From Symbiodinium natans (taxonomy: Eukaryota > Sar > Dinophyceae > Suessiales > Symbiodiniaceae), in assembly GCA_905221605.1 (NCBI GenBank), contig CAJNDS010000580.1:636776-674275 (forward strand): a DNA stretch of 37,500 bases, read 5' to 3'. Below the pieces are notes generated by a model, which saw only the letters and a program-made list of their open reading frames with translations, had not been told where the DNA came from and did no database searches. The position numbers were made by a program, and so were the translations under genes. Position 1 is the first letter of the stretch; the number at the start of each line of letters is the position of its first letter. Below are positions 1 to 11,300 of the stretch, piece after piece.

Positions 1-190
1 GGTTCAGGGTTTAGGGCTCGGGGATTTTGGGGTATCGGGTTTTTATGGTGTAGGGTCTTCGGGTCTGGGGTTTAGGGCAGTCTCAGATTTATGGCTTCGC
101 GGGGCGCGTGGAAGGCTTATCTTACGGGTTCCCGAAAAGAGAATTCGGGGGCCTTGCAGCGTTACCTGAGCAATATAACGTCCTCTAGTG

Positions 191-320
191 TAATATAATG
201 GCATAAAATGTTCTACAATGTCATGTAATGTTTTATAATGTTATATAATGTGACATAATGTCATATAATGTCATATAATGCCATATAATGCCACATAATG
301 CCATATAATGCCATATAAAG
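191..320. repeat. 10-bp minisatellite, 13 units
   Basis: Thirteen exact decamers in register, each ending AATG except the last (AAAG); consensus TCATATAATG/CCATATAATG. No indel breaks the 10-base period. AT-rich and unlike the telomere-type repeats around it. Confidence 0.9.
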
Positions 321-437
321 TCCACGCTTCCCCTTTGGTGGGGGGGCGGGGGGGGGCTCCTTAAAGGAGGGTCCTCAGAGGGGTTTAGGGTTTAGGGTTT
401 AGGGTTTAGGGTTTAGGGTTTTGGGTTTAGGGTTGAG

Positions 438-847
438 CTCCGGGTGCATTCGACCTTCCCAAGCTTCCTTGATGAGACAGGCCACGAAATGGTCGGTTTA
501 GGGCTTGGGGTCCTCCCCCTCCTTCAAGAGGCTGCCCTGATTTCGGAAACCCCCACATGCCCAGGCCTCAACCCTCCATGCCCCCTAAACCCCCAAACCC
601 CCTAAGCGCCCAAGCCCCCGAACCCCCTAAACCCCTGAACCCTAAACCTTAAACCACAAACCGTATGAAACCGTATCCGGACCCAATGCCCCGCTCCATA
701 AACCTTAAACATCCCTAAAAGCTAAACCACAAACCGCCAAAAGTACCAAGCACTACCCAAAGCCCCATGACCTAAACCCTAAACCGTGTCTGCCATGATA
801 CAGTCGGTGAAGCCAAGGTTCAGCTGAAGCCGCCTCCTTTCGTCTGA
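438..847 (+). CDS. Possible last two exons of an upstream gene (weak)
   Basis: Two non-repeat islands join in phase: 438-495 (acceptor TTGAG, donor G|GTTTAGG; LRVHSTFPSFLDETGHEMV) and 804-847 (acceptor TACAG; GEAKVQLKPPPFV, then TGA). The product is not recognised. The second island also has a plausible minus-strand reading (LQLNLGFTDCIMADT with a GTTTAG donor), so even the strand is uncertain. Confidence 0.25.
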
Positions 848-1539
848 ATCCCGTGGCCTGGGGGCGGCTTGGGGTGGTTTTGGGGGCATAAGGTTTATAT
901 TGTTGTTTTTTTTTTGGGGGGGGGGGTTAGGGGTTGGGGTTTTGGGGTTGAGGGCTGGGTGTTTAAGGTTTCCGGTTTCGGGTTTCGACGGGGCGTTCGG
1001 CCCTGACTGCCGTGTCACCAGTGCGGCCGGTCTTCGGTGCATGCGCCGCAAGCACCGGCCTTAAATGAGGTCCCGCAATGCTCCAGCACAAAAGTGGGTG
1101 CGCCCCAAGCCCCTAAACCCCAAGCCCCTAAACTCCTAAGCCATCCTAAATCCCTAAACCCCTGAAGCCCTGAACCCCTAAACCCAAGGCCCCTAAAGCC
1201 TTAAATAAACAACCAACACCTCGAACCCTATACCCTGCATTTTTTGCAATCCTGAAACCAGAAACTGGACTCCGTAGCTTCGGGTCCTAAGACCCCCAAA
1301 CCCAAAACCCTAGAAACATAGTGGGTTTAGTATGGAGCTTCAGGCAAACTCGAGCTACATTCCTGTGCTCTACATTGGGCCTTGGGGTCATTCAGGGTGT
1401 GGGGCTGCAGGGGGGGTGGAGCGTGGAGAAGGGTTTCGGGTATTAGGATTTGGGGTTGGTGGATTGGTGTGGTAGGCATGGTACTCCACGAACTGGAGAG
1501 TGGATGGGCGTGGCAGGCACCGTACTCCACCAACTTGAG

Positions 1540-1616
1540 TCTACGCTGGAAGCTCGACCTTCAGCCTACATTTTTTCTAAGGCGGAATCGACGTGCCACG
1601 GGCTACATCTTCTCGG
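1540..1616 (+). other. Exon-like island
   Basis: Non-repeat 77 bp after CAACTTGAG and before a GTAAGG donor, open as STLEARPSAYIFSKAES and onward. It follows an imperfect short duplication (around 1474-1494 and 1516-1537, GTACTCCAC.AACT). No family is recognised. Confidence 0.25.
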
Positions 1617-2038
1617 GTAAGGTTAAGCCCTAAACCCTAAACCCTAACCCCTACACCCTATTTGGGGATGTTCCGGGCTTTAGGCTGTAGACATTAACCG
1701 ACCTCCAGATTTCCCAAATCTCTGAGGCCAGGGGCGCCTTTTTCCTTCGCACCTTGGATGATAAGGCTTCCATAGGGATCACGCGCTAACAACAACACAA
1801 CGAACAAACAAAGAAAAAAACACAAACTATATCTGTGTATATATATATACACATCATGTATACCAATATATATGTATACACACATATGTATGTTTATGTG
1901 GCTTAAGATGCATACACAAATCGACCATAGCTATACTGGCCATGCTCTAGGCTCGGCTGGGGTAGGTCCTCAGCCCTCAACCCTACACCCAAAACTGGCC
2001 GCAATCAAAAAAGAGCCATGGACCCAGATCTCTTATAA

Positions 2039-2206
2039 TGGTACGATAGTATAGCAAGAAGACAAGACAATAAAAGAGCAATAACAATGAGTTCGTAGTG
2101 CACTAAGGCAACACTACCTTGCATTGGTACGATAGTATAGCAATATAGTAACACAACTAAAGAGCAACAATAGTAAGTTAGCTATACACTAAGGCAACAC
2201 TACCTT
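2039..2206. repeat. Imperfect tandem duplication, 82-bp unit, two copies
   Basis: 2039-2120 and 2125-2206 both start TGGTACGATAGTATAGCAA and end ACTAAGGCAACACTACCTT, with diverged middles. They lie about 150 bp upstream of the gene 1 start. No function is visible. Confidence 0.85.
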
Positions 2207-2214
2207 TCTGTAGC

Positions 2215-2330
2215 CTACTATTCGCTTAATAACCCCAGAAGAATAACAAACATAATCATCCCCATATTACCCTTAATAAGGAATCATATCCTTTATATGT
2301 TTTCGGGGGTTCTTAAGCAATTCGTAGTAG
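2215..2330. mobile_element. Foldback element, family D, copy 1
   Basis: Imperfect terminal inverted repeats (CTACTATTCGCTTAATAACC against GGTTCTTAAGCAATTCGTAG) and a palindromic centre ATTACCCTTAATAAGGAAT. Related copies are at 10811-10910 and 23431-23542. It ends 22 bp before the gene 1 ATG. No coding capacity; MITE-like. Confidence 0.65.
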
Positions 2331-2352
2331 CTTCCGGTCGGTTGCTGCAGCC

Positions 2353-5300
2353 ATGGCGCCTCGGCGCTTTCGACGCAGCGTCGCCCCTCTGGCTCTTGGT
2401 CTGCTGGCCGCGGCGTGGTGGCTAGGCCCGGCTTTCGCAACTTGGCGCCTAAGGCCTTGGGGTTTAGGGTTTAGGGTTTAGGGTTTAGGGTTTAGGGTTT
2501 AGGGTTTAGGGTTTAGGGTTTAGGGTTTCGGGAGGGGTTTGAATAAAGAACCTGGGAAACTAGGATGGTGGTGCCCTTATTCCCTTATTGGAGGGTTTGG
2601 GTGCCCCTTTCAACCCCTTGTAAACAAACAAGGGCTGCCTTCTTAACCCTAAGTTACTGAGCAACCTAGGAAAAAGGGAGGTGTGGGTGCCTAACTTACG
2701 TCTCCAACAGCTGAACTTTAAACTTTTTGGGTTGCCTTATTTAGTAGGAAGAATAAAGTTTAACCCTTTTTTTCCCTTGGTTATTGGAGAAGTAAGTTAA
2801 GGTAAGGCGTCAGACAAGATTCCTGACGCCCCAAGCGTCCGCCCGGCTGGGATATGGGGCTCCGCTCCCCCTGAATAGCAGCACTTACCGCGAATATCAA
2901 GTTTCCTAAACCCAAAGACATAAGCCCTAAATCCTAAACCCTAAACCCTAAATGACCCTAAACCCTAAACCCTAAACCCGAAACCCGAGACCCTAAGAGC
3001 AGGATGCCCAAGTAGGACTCTCTTTCTTACTGGTTCTTGTAGGGAATGAGGGAATGAGGGCCCTATATAAATCCCTTAAAGGGTAGGGTTTAGGGTTAAG
3101 GGTTTAGGGTTTCGGGTTTAGGGTGTAGGGTTTAGGGAAAAAAATATATATATATATATCTAGGGCCCTATATATACGCTTTAAGGGATTATATAGGGCC
3201 CTCATTCCCTCATTCCCTACGAGTAACCCCTTCCCCCTAATATTAAAACCCCCTACACCCTTCCCCCCCCCCCCCCCCCGAAATACTATAATAGAACTAT
3301 GAGGGGGGTGTTTACTATTAGGGGGTAGGGGGGGTTTAATTTAAGGGGAAGGGATTAGAACTCTCGTTCTTAAAGGTAGGTGCGCTTGGAATCCCCCCCG
3401 CCCCCCCACCCTTGTTTTGCCCAACCTGAGCACACCATCCTGCTCTTTTGCTACCCTAAACCCGAAGCCCTAAGCCCTAAGCCGTAAACCCCAAACCCCA
3501 AACCCCAAACCCTAAACCCTAAACCCTAAACCCTAAACCCTAAACCCTAAACCCTAAACCCTAAACCCTAAACCCTAAACCCTAACCCCGAAACCCCTAA
3601 ACCCCGCAACTGCAAGGCAGCCCCGAGCGTGCCGGCACCATCTCGGCGGACAGCTCTCTGCGCTGGTGCGGCCAGCAGCTCCGAAACTGAGAGCAGCGCC
3701 CTGCTGGGGAGTTTGGGGTTCAGGGTTTCAGGGTTTAGGGTTCAGGGTTTCAGGGTTCAGGGTTCAGGGTTCAGGGCCTAGGGCTTAGGGCTCAGGGTTT
3801 CGGGGTTTAGGGTTTAGGGGGCTTTAGGGCTTTTCGGGCGCCAGGCGTTTCTGCGGAGGGTTAAGGGTTTAGCCCTAAACCCTAAACCCTAAACCTAAAC
3901 CCCAAACCCTAAACTGGGGTTGTTTCCCCCTATCCTTCTTCAATATTCTTGCAGGCTGTCGAAGCTTGTCTGTTTTCTTCGAAAGCCCTAAACCCTAAAC
4001 CCAAACCCTAAACCCTAAACCCCTAAACCCCTGAACCCCCAAACCCCTCAACCCCTGAAAGTTCTCTCTCGAGAAGCCGCTGATGACTTATCACAGCGTC
4101 TCCAGTTCCCAACACGGAACGACCGTGAACCCCATACCCTCAACCCCCTCAAGCCTTGCTTCGCCACTTCCCAGAACTCCACGCTCCTAGCAAAACCCCC
4201 CGGAACCTCAAGAGCAACAAGCTCTGGACTTTGCAAGTCCCAGGAAACCCTCTTCTGATCCCCAGAACCCACCTTCTGAACCCTACTTACTTCGCCGAAA
4301 AGGCTTCCAAGTACAACCCCTAAACCCTACTGTAAACCTTAAACCCTAAACCCTAAACCCTAAACCCCAAACCCTAAACCCCAAACCCTAAACCCTAAAC
4401 CCTAAACATGCCCAACTCCGAGGCGTCAGCGCTGCGAGCCTGAACTTGGCAAAGAACCTGGTCGGCTCGGGAATCCTCAGCCTGCCCGCAGGCTCCCGCC
4501 TAATTCGGCTTAGGGTTTAGGGTTTAGGGTTTAGGGTTTAGGGTTTAGGGTTTAGGGTTTAGGGTTTAGGGTTTAGGGTTTAGGGCTCAGCCTGCCCGCA
4601 GGCTCCCGCCTTATTCTTCCATTTGTGTTTTGGCGGGTTTAGGGTCTAGGGTTGAGGGTTAAGGGTTCAGGGTTTAGGGTTTGGGACTTGGGGTTTAGAG
4701 TTCAGGGTTTGGGGTTTAGGGTTTGAGGGTTTAGGGTTTAGGGTTTGCCTCGGGGTTTAGGGTTTGGGGCTTAGGGTTTGAGGGTTTAGGGAGGGTGAGG
4801 GGCTGTCGGGGCTTCAATTTAGTCTAGTTCTCTTAGCATGAAGGTTTTTAGGGCTTAGATTTGTTTAAAAGGGTCTTGGCTTTGTAGGGTTCGGGGCGCA
4901 GGGTTCGCATGTTTTAGCGGGCGCCTGCCTTTTCAAGCCCTCACTGCCATGCCTGTGAATGGAAGACATGCCACCCCATGGTCATCCAAACACTGCTCAT
5001 CACGAATCCAAACCGGGGCCAGCCCAAACCAAGCCAACGCCATTCCAAACCCTAACCCCTAACCCCTAAACCCTGAACCCTGAACCCTAAACCCTAAACC
5101 CTGAACGCTGAACCCTAAACCCTAAACCCTAAACCCTAAACCCTACACCCTAAACCCTAAACCTTAAACCCTAAACCCTGTTCCGGGGACACATTTGAGC
5201 CACCGGGGAGCCAACTTCAAACAAGAAACAATTGCGATTGCGCCTGCCTATCTAGTGGAAGGGAGGTGAAGGGGTGGGCGGGTTTAGGGTTTAGGGTTTA

Positions 5301-8300
5301 GGGTTTAGGGTTCAGGGTTTAGGGTTTAGGGTTTAGGGTTTAGGGTTAGGGTTTAGGGTTTAGGGTTTAGGGCTCAGGGTTTCTGGGTTTAAGGTTTAGG
5401 GTATGGGGCAGCGGGACTGGCCGGGTCTTCATATACATTTTTCTTAGGCTGCCCAAGCAACTTCTGGCTTTCTTGGACCTCCTCACGCCGTTGGGGTGGT
5501 GGTTGATCGGAGTACCTGTCCGGAATTGCCCTAAATTGACCATCTTCCCCTTGTAAACCCATAGGCACCATAAATATTTCCCAGAAGGACGCAAAATCAA
5601 CTTCCAGGTACGCAGATCACAACTCAGTTCATTGAAGGGCGCAATGGAATGCTGGAATCCAAGTTCCGTCGCTATCCAGAAATCAGTTCTAGTTTGCTCA
5701 GATCCTTTTAAACCCTCTGCCCACAAGGCCTACATGCCAGTAAGCCCTGCAAATCCTTTACAGTGAGATCTTGGGAAGCCCAAACCCCCCACAACCCTAA
5801 GGCCCCAAAGCCTTGATCCCTTGACCCTCGAAAACCCTAAACCCCGACGAAAGCCGAACAGCTCACAGCCGACAAACAAATCTCTCAGTGCCCAACCTGG
5901 GTTCCCTAAACCCTAAACCCGAAACATCCCGAAACCCAAAAGCCCGAACCCTGAACAGGCAACCTCGATCACCGTTTTGGGGGCGCTACTAGCCCACATA
6001 AGGTCCAGAGGTGAACCCTTCCCTCATGAAAACACAGCTAAGCCCTCAAGCGCGAGACCCTAAACCCTACACTCGTCAAACCCTACACCTAAAACCTAAA
6101 CCCTAAATCCTTAACCCTAAACCCTAAACCCCAAACCCTAAACCCTAAACCCCAAATCCTTTAATTGGTTAAGCAGTACCAGGAACCTCCAAGTAGACCC
6201 CGAGCAAAAGGCGTCGCGGCCTTTGCTTCGACCCCAGCGGCCTTGGCGCCGTCGCTGCTGCCGCCCGGACATGGGTTTAGGGTTTAGGGTTTCGGGTTTA
6301 GGGTTTGTGGTTTAGGGTTGTTGGTTTAGGGTTTAGGGTTTAGGGTTTAGGGTTCAGGGTTCAGGGTTGAGGGTTTAGGGTTTAGGGTCAAGGGTATTTA
6401 GGAACAAGGGGTTCGGGTACTTAGAGCATTACGGGTAGTTGGGTTATTTCATGTATTTTGGGCCTGAGAGTAGCTAGAGTTGCCACTACGCAGAGTACAT
6501 ATATGGGTTCTATGGTCAGTTCTGAAAATTATGGCCCCTTTTTGGGTACCTGAAATAGAAGGGGCCGCCTTATGATAAGGACCCCTAAAGGGACCATGTA
6601 TTGGAGAAGTGGCGATATAGGGCTTAGGCCTCAGAGTGCAGCCTGGTTTGGTTTAGGGCTCATGGGGCCTTTGGACTTGGGTTCAGGGCTAGTGGTTGGA
6701 GGAACCAAATCCTTCAAACCTGACAAGGGTTTAGGGTTTAGGGTTTAAGGTTTAGGGTTTAGGGCTTAGGGGTTCAGAGCCTGCGAATGAGCACGAAGCT
6801 ACCCGACGGGGGAAGGGCTGCAACTCATCCAACACGCCATCAGGGTCGGCGGACCCTAAACCCTAAACCCTAAGCCCTAAACCCTAAACCCTAAACCCTA
6901 AACCCTAAACCCTAAACCCTAAACCCCAAACCCTAAACCCTAAAACCCTAAAACCCTAAACCCCTAAAAGCCTAAGCCCTAAGCCCTAAACCCTAAACCC
7001 TAAACCCTTAACCCTAAACCCTAAACCCTAAACCCTAAACCCTAAACCCTAAACCCTAAACCCTAAACCCTAAAACCCTAAAACCCTAAACCCCTAAAAG
7101 CCTAAGCCCTAAACCCTAAACCCTAAACCCTACACCCTACACCCTAAACCCTAAACCCTAAACCCTCAACCCTCAACCCTAAACCCTAAGCAAGCCCAAA
7201 GCTCTATACCTTCATATGCGTCCTTCTAGAAACCCAGAGTTCCCTGTTAGCAGATACCCGGCCTGGGACCTCCCCTTCGGAACCCGAAGCCCCAACATAC
7301 ATCCTGAGCCCATAAGCCCAGAAACCTCAAACCCCAAACCCCAAAACCTTTAAACCCCTTAAACCCTAAACCTCTAAACCCCAGACCCTAAACCCTGCAG
7401 CCCCAACCCTAAATGTAACCCCAAAACCCTGGACCCCACACCCTAAACCCCAACTCTAAGCCCCTAAACCCCTACACCCCTAAACTCCTAAACCCCTAAA
7501 CCCCTAAACCCCTAAGCCCCTAAACCCCTAAACCCCTAAACCCCTAAACCCCTAAACCCCTAAACCCCTAAACCCCTAAACCCCTAAACCCCTAAACCCC
7601 TAAACCCCTAAACCCCTAAACCCCTAAACCCCTAAACCCCTAAACCCCTAAACCCCTAAACCCCTAAACCCCTAAACCCCTAAACCCCTAAACCCCTAAA
7701 CCCCTAAACCCCTAAACCCCTAAACCCCTAAACCCCTAAACCCCTAAACCCCTAAACCCCTAAACCCCTAAACCCCTAAACCCCTAAAGCCCTAAAGCCC
7801 TAAAGCCCTAAACCCCTAAAGCCCTAAACCCCTAAACCCCTAAACCCCTAAACCCCAAACCCCAAATCCCCAGCCTTAAGCCCTAAACCCTATATACACC
7901 AAGGGAGTCCAGGGGTTTAGGGTGGTTTAGGGTGGTTAAGGGTTTGGGGCTGCGGGTGGTTCCGGGTGGACACCCTAAACCCTAAATCCTAAACCCTAAC
8001 CCTGAACCCTGAACCCTGAACCCTAAACCCTAAACCCTAAAAGGCTGTTGGACTCCCCCATAACCCCGACCCCGTCATTCGCTGTGAGGCTCCTGGTTCT
8101 GTCCGCTCTGATCAGCGCCTACACGCTCTGTGGCCGGATGTACAGGGTGTAGGTTTAGGGTTTGAGGATTTAAGGGTTTAAGGGTTTAAGGGGTTAAGGG
8201 TTCAGGGTTTAGGATCGTGGGTGTAGGGTTGCGAATTTGCAGCAGGTTTCTGGCTTTGAGGGTTTTCGGGCATGGGCTTGTGTTGTTGGGCTTAGAGATG

Positions 8301-11300
8301 CAGCCCCCAAAACAGATCAGCACGGCTAAAATGAAGCCGCATCTTTCCTCCCCCCGCCCAAGCTCGCAATTCCTAAACCCTAAACCCTAAACCCTAAACC
8401 CGAAACCCGAAACCCTTAACCCTTAACCCTAAACCCTAAACCCAGGGTTTCAGGCTCGAAGTCCCTGTTCACACCCCAACTGTTTTGCGGCGTGTAGGAG
8501 AGAGGGTGCTGCCCTGGGCGCGAAGCCCTAAACCCATATCGCCCAATCTGGAGCTCTCATGACTTTTGAGGTAGGGTCTAGGGTTTAGGGTTTAGGGCTA
8601 GGGTTTGGGGTTTAGGGTTTAGGGTTTAATTAGGGTGTAGGATTTAGGGTTTAGGGTTTAGGTTTAGGGTTTGGTTTTGGATGTTCTCTGACCGGCTGGT
8701 TCTTGACCGAGACGTAGAGAATTAGGTTACTTGTGCTCCCATACTACCCTTAAAGGACTACAAGTAGGGTGCCTAATTTCTATTGATTCCCCACTCACAA
8801 ACCAGTGAGGAAATCATAAGGGGATCCCTACCCTGAACCCTGAACCCTGAACCCTGAACCCTAAACCCTAAACCCCAAACCCTAAACCCTAAACCCCAAA
8901 CCCTATTCCCCAAATGTACTCTTCGGGCCACTGGGGGCCCTGGAGCCTCCACTCTTGAGCCTGCACCCGGTGCCCCAACTACCACAAGCCACGAGGTTCT
9001 ACCTCATTGGCCGGGTGTGCTATGAGACTCGGCGTCTTTTCCCCCCTAAACCCTCAATCCTAAACCCTAAACACTGCACCCTAAAGCCTAAACCCTGGAG
9101 CTTGTATGGTTGGGTCAAGATTCGAATACAAGGTTTTGAGGCTTGTCAGGGTTTCAGGGCTTCAGGGGTTCTATTTTTTCTATTTAACAAATGTTTCTAG
9201 GTTTTTTGTACAGGGCTTTTGGGGCTCTAGGAAGTCTGGGCTTTTAGGGTTTTCTGGTGATTTCGGGCTTTCGGGTCGTTAGGGCTTTGGGGTTGTCGGG
9301 CACTCGAGGCTGTCAGGCTTGGCGTATTTAGGCCGTTCGGGGATTCAGACCTTTAGCTTGCACGTTTTAGACTTGTAGTCTTTGAGGGTTGGCAGGGCTG
9401 TAGGGTTGGAGGGTCCCCTAAACCCTAAAACCCTAGACCCTGAACGCCCTAAACCTTTAACCCTAATTGCCTGTTCTCTACATTGTTCCCTAGCCTTTGT
9501 GGGTGCCTGGGTTTAGGGTTTTGGGTTTAGGGAAGCCCCGAAGGACTTCTACAAGCATTGGAGGTCGCTACGTAAACCACACAGGGTTTAGGGTTTAGGG
9601 TTTAGGGTTTAGGGTTTAGGGCAAAACGTCCTACACCCAACCTTTTCCCCAAAGCTGGACCCTAATCCCAGACCAAGGAGACCAAAGCCAGCACCTTCGG
9701 CGGCGCCTGGGCCAACTCAGTCCGTGGTGGGAAGTGGGCGAGGGCTCCCAGCTGTAGCGGGCGCTTGGGTTTCCGGTAGGGTTTGGGGTTTAGGGTTTAG
9801 GGTTTGGCGTTTAGGGTTTAGGGTTTGGGGTTTGGGGTTTGGGGTTTGGGGTTTGGGGTTTGGGGTTTGGGGTTTGGGGTTTGGGGTTTGGGTTTGGGGT
9901 GTAGGATTTCGGGTTTAAGGTTGTGGGGCGGAGGTTCGGGCGTAGGATTTATGGGTTTCGGGGTTTGTGGTTTAAAGGGTGGGGGGGGGGGGTGCGTGAG
10001 GTATTGAGGGTTTTGGGATTTGGGTGCTTGGTGCTCACGCAGGCACACACTTGGAGGCAGGATCCAAAAAGTAGAGCCCGCAAATGGTACCCTATACTAT
10101 TAGTGGGTCATTCTTAGGAACCCTTAGGGAGATCTACTTTTTGGATCCTCCCAGGGGTCTGGGCAGAAGTAGGAAGGCATTGTGCTCTAACGATTGAGCA
10201 CTTGGACCAAGAGGCATCGTCGGCACCACTCTTGCTTGCAGGACACTCTTGCGTTTCTGACACTGGCCGCAGACATGCGCGTGAAAGGGCCAAGGCGGAG
10301 ACATTCACCATCTTGGCAACGGGAGGCGAGCACCACCTCCAGCGCTACCCCAACCGCAGTCACCGGGCGCCTGTCTTCTGCTTGATTGGCGAGGACGCCG
10401 GGCAGCCCATGTCCTCCATGCAACCCCTAAACCCTAAACCCTAAAAGCCAAAAACACTAAACCCTAAACCCTATACCCTATACCCTAAACCCTCAACCCT
10501 AAACCCTATACCCTATACCCTAAACCCTAAACCCTAAACCCTAAACCCTAAACCCTAAACCCTAATCTTCAGCAGACGCCCTGCGGCTGCCCTTTCTGCG
10601 GTGCTGCTCTTGCTCCACGGGGTCTTCCCCAGAACCCCCGAGGTCCTCAACCCCCCCCTGAAGCCCCGAACGCACCATAAACCTAGGTCATAGTTGGGTA
10701 ACATTTTACATTTTTAAGGGTACTTAAACCCAATAAGGAATATGAATCTAAATTTTTAATACTATCCCAACCATGAACTAGAAACGCTCAGCGGGAAGCC
10801 CCTTAAGTTGCTACTGCTTCAGAACCCCCCCCCAAAAAAAAACCCTATATTACCCTTGTAAGGAAGAGGTTTTTTGGAAATTGCTTTGGGGGTTCTTAAG
10901 CTCTTGGTAGTGAGGGAGTTTCCAGATGATCTCCGAAGTCTCCCCGCCGAGATTCCCCAGTGGGTCTGCATCTTCGAATGCCACGGCCCGAGCACCGAAA
11001 CTGGGTTTAGGTTTAGGGTTTAGGGTTTAGGGTTTAGGGTTTAGGGTTCAGGGTTTAGGGTTTAGGGTTCAGGGTTTAGGGTTTCGGGTTTAGGGTTTAG
11101 GGTTTAGGCTTCGGGCTTCGGGATCTTGAAGAATTCTTGGAGGCTCATGGTACTTACTAACCAATTAGAACTGTACGTATAGCCCGCTTCTAAGCCCCTT
11201 AAGTGCCCTAATATGGTTCTAATTGGGTTATACGTACAGTTTTTTTATTGGGTTAATAAGTACCAGGTTTAGGGTTTAGGTTTTAGGGTTTAGGGTTTAT

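Larger units (their letters stand above)
1..2352. other. Region upstream of gene 1
   Basis: Mostly degenerate TTTAGGG/CCCTAAA derivatives, the decamer minisatellite, a TA/CA-rich tract (about 1829-1890), a tandem 82-bp duplication and a foldback just before the gene 1 start. Only the weak exon-like islands listed separately look coding. Confidence 0.6.

Noticed and set aside
5367-5726. 119-codon minus-strand ORF
   Set aside because: Lies in intron 4 of gene 1, its last part is telomere-like repeat, and no motif is recognisable.
9724-10048. Overlapping ORFs rich in GLGFGVW or PKPQTPN
   Set aside because: They are translations of (TTTGGGG)n; every frame of a repeat without stops is open.
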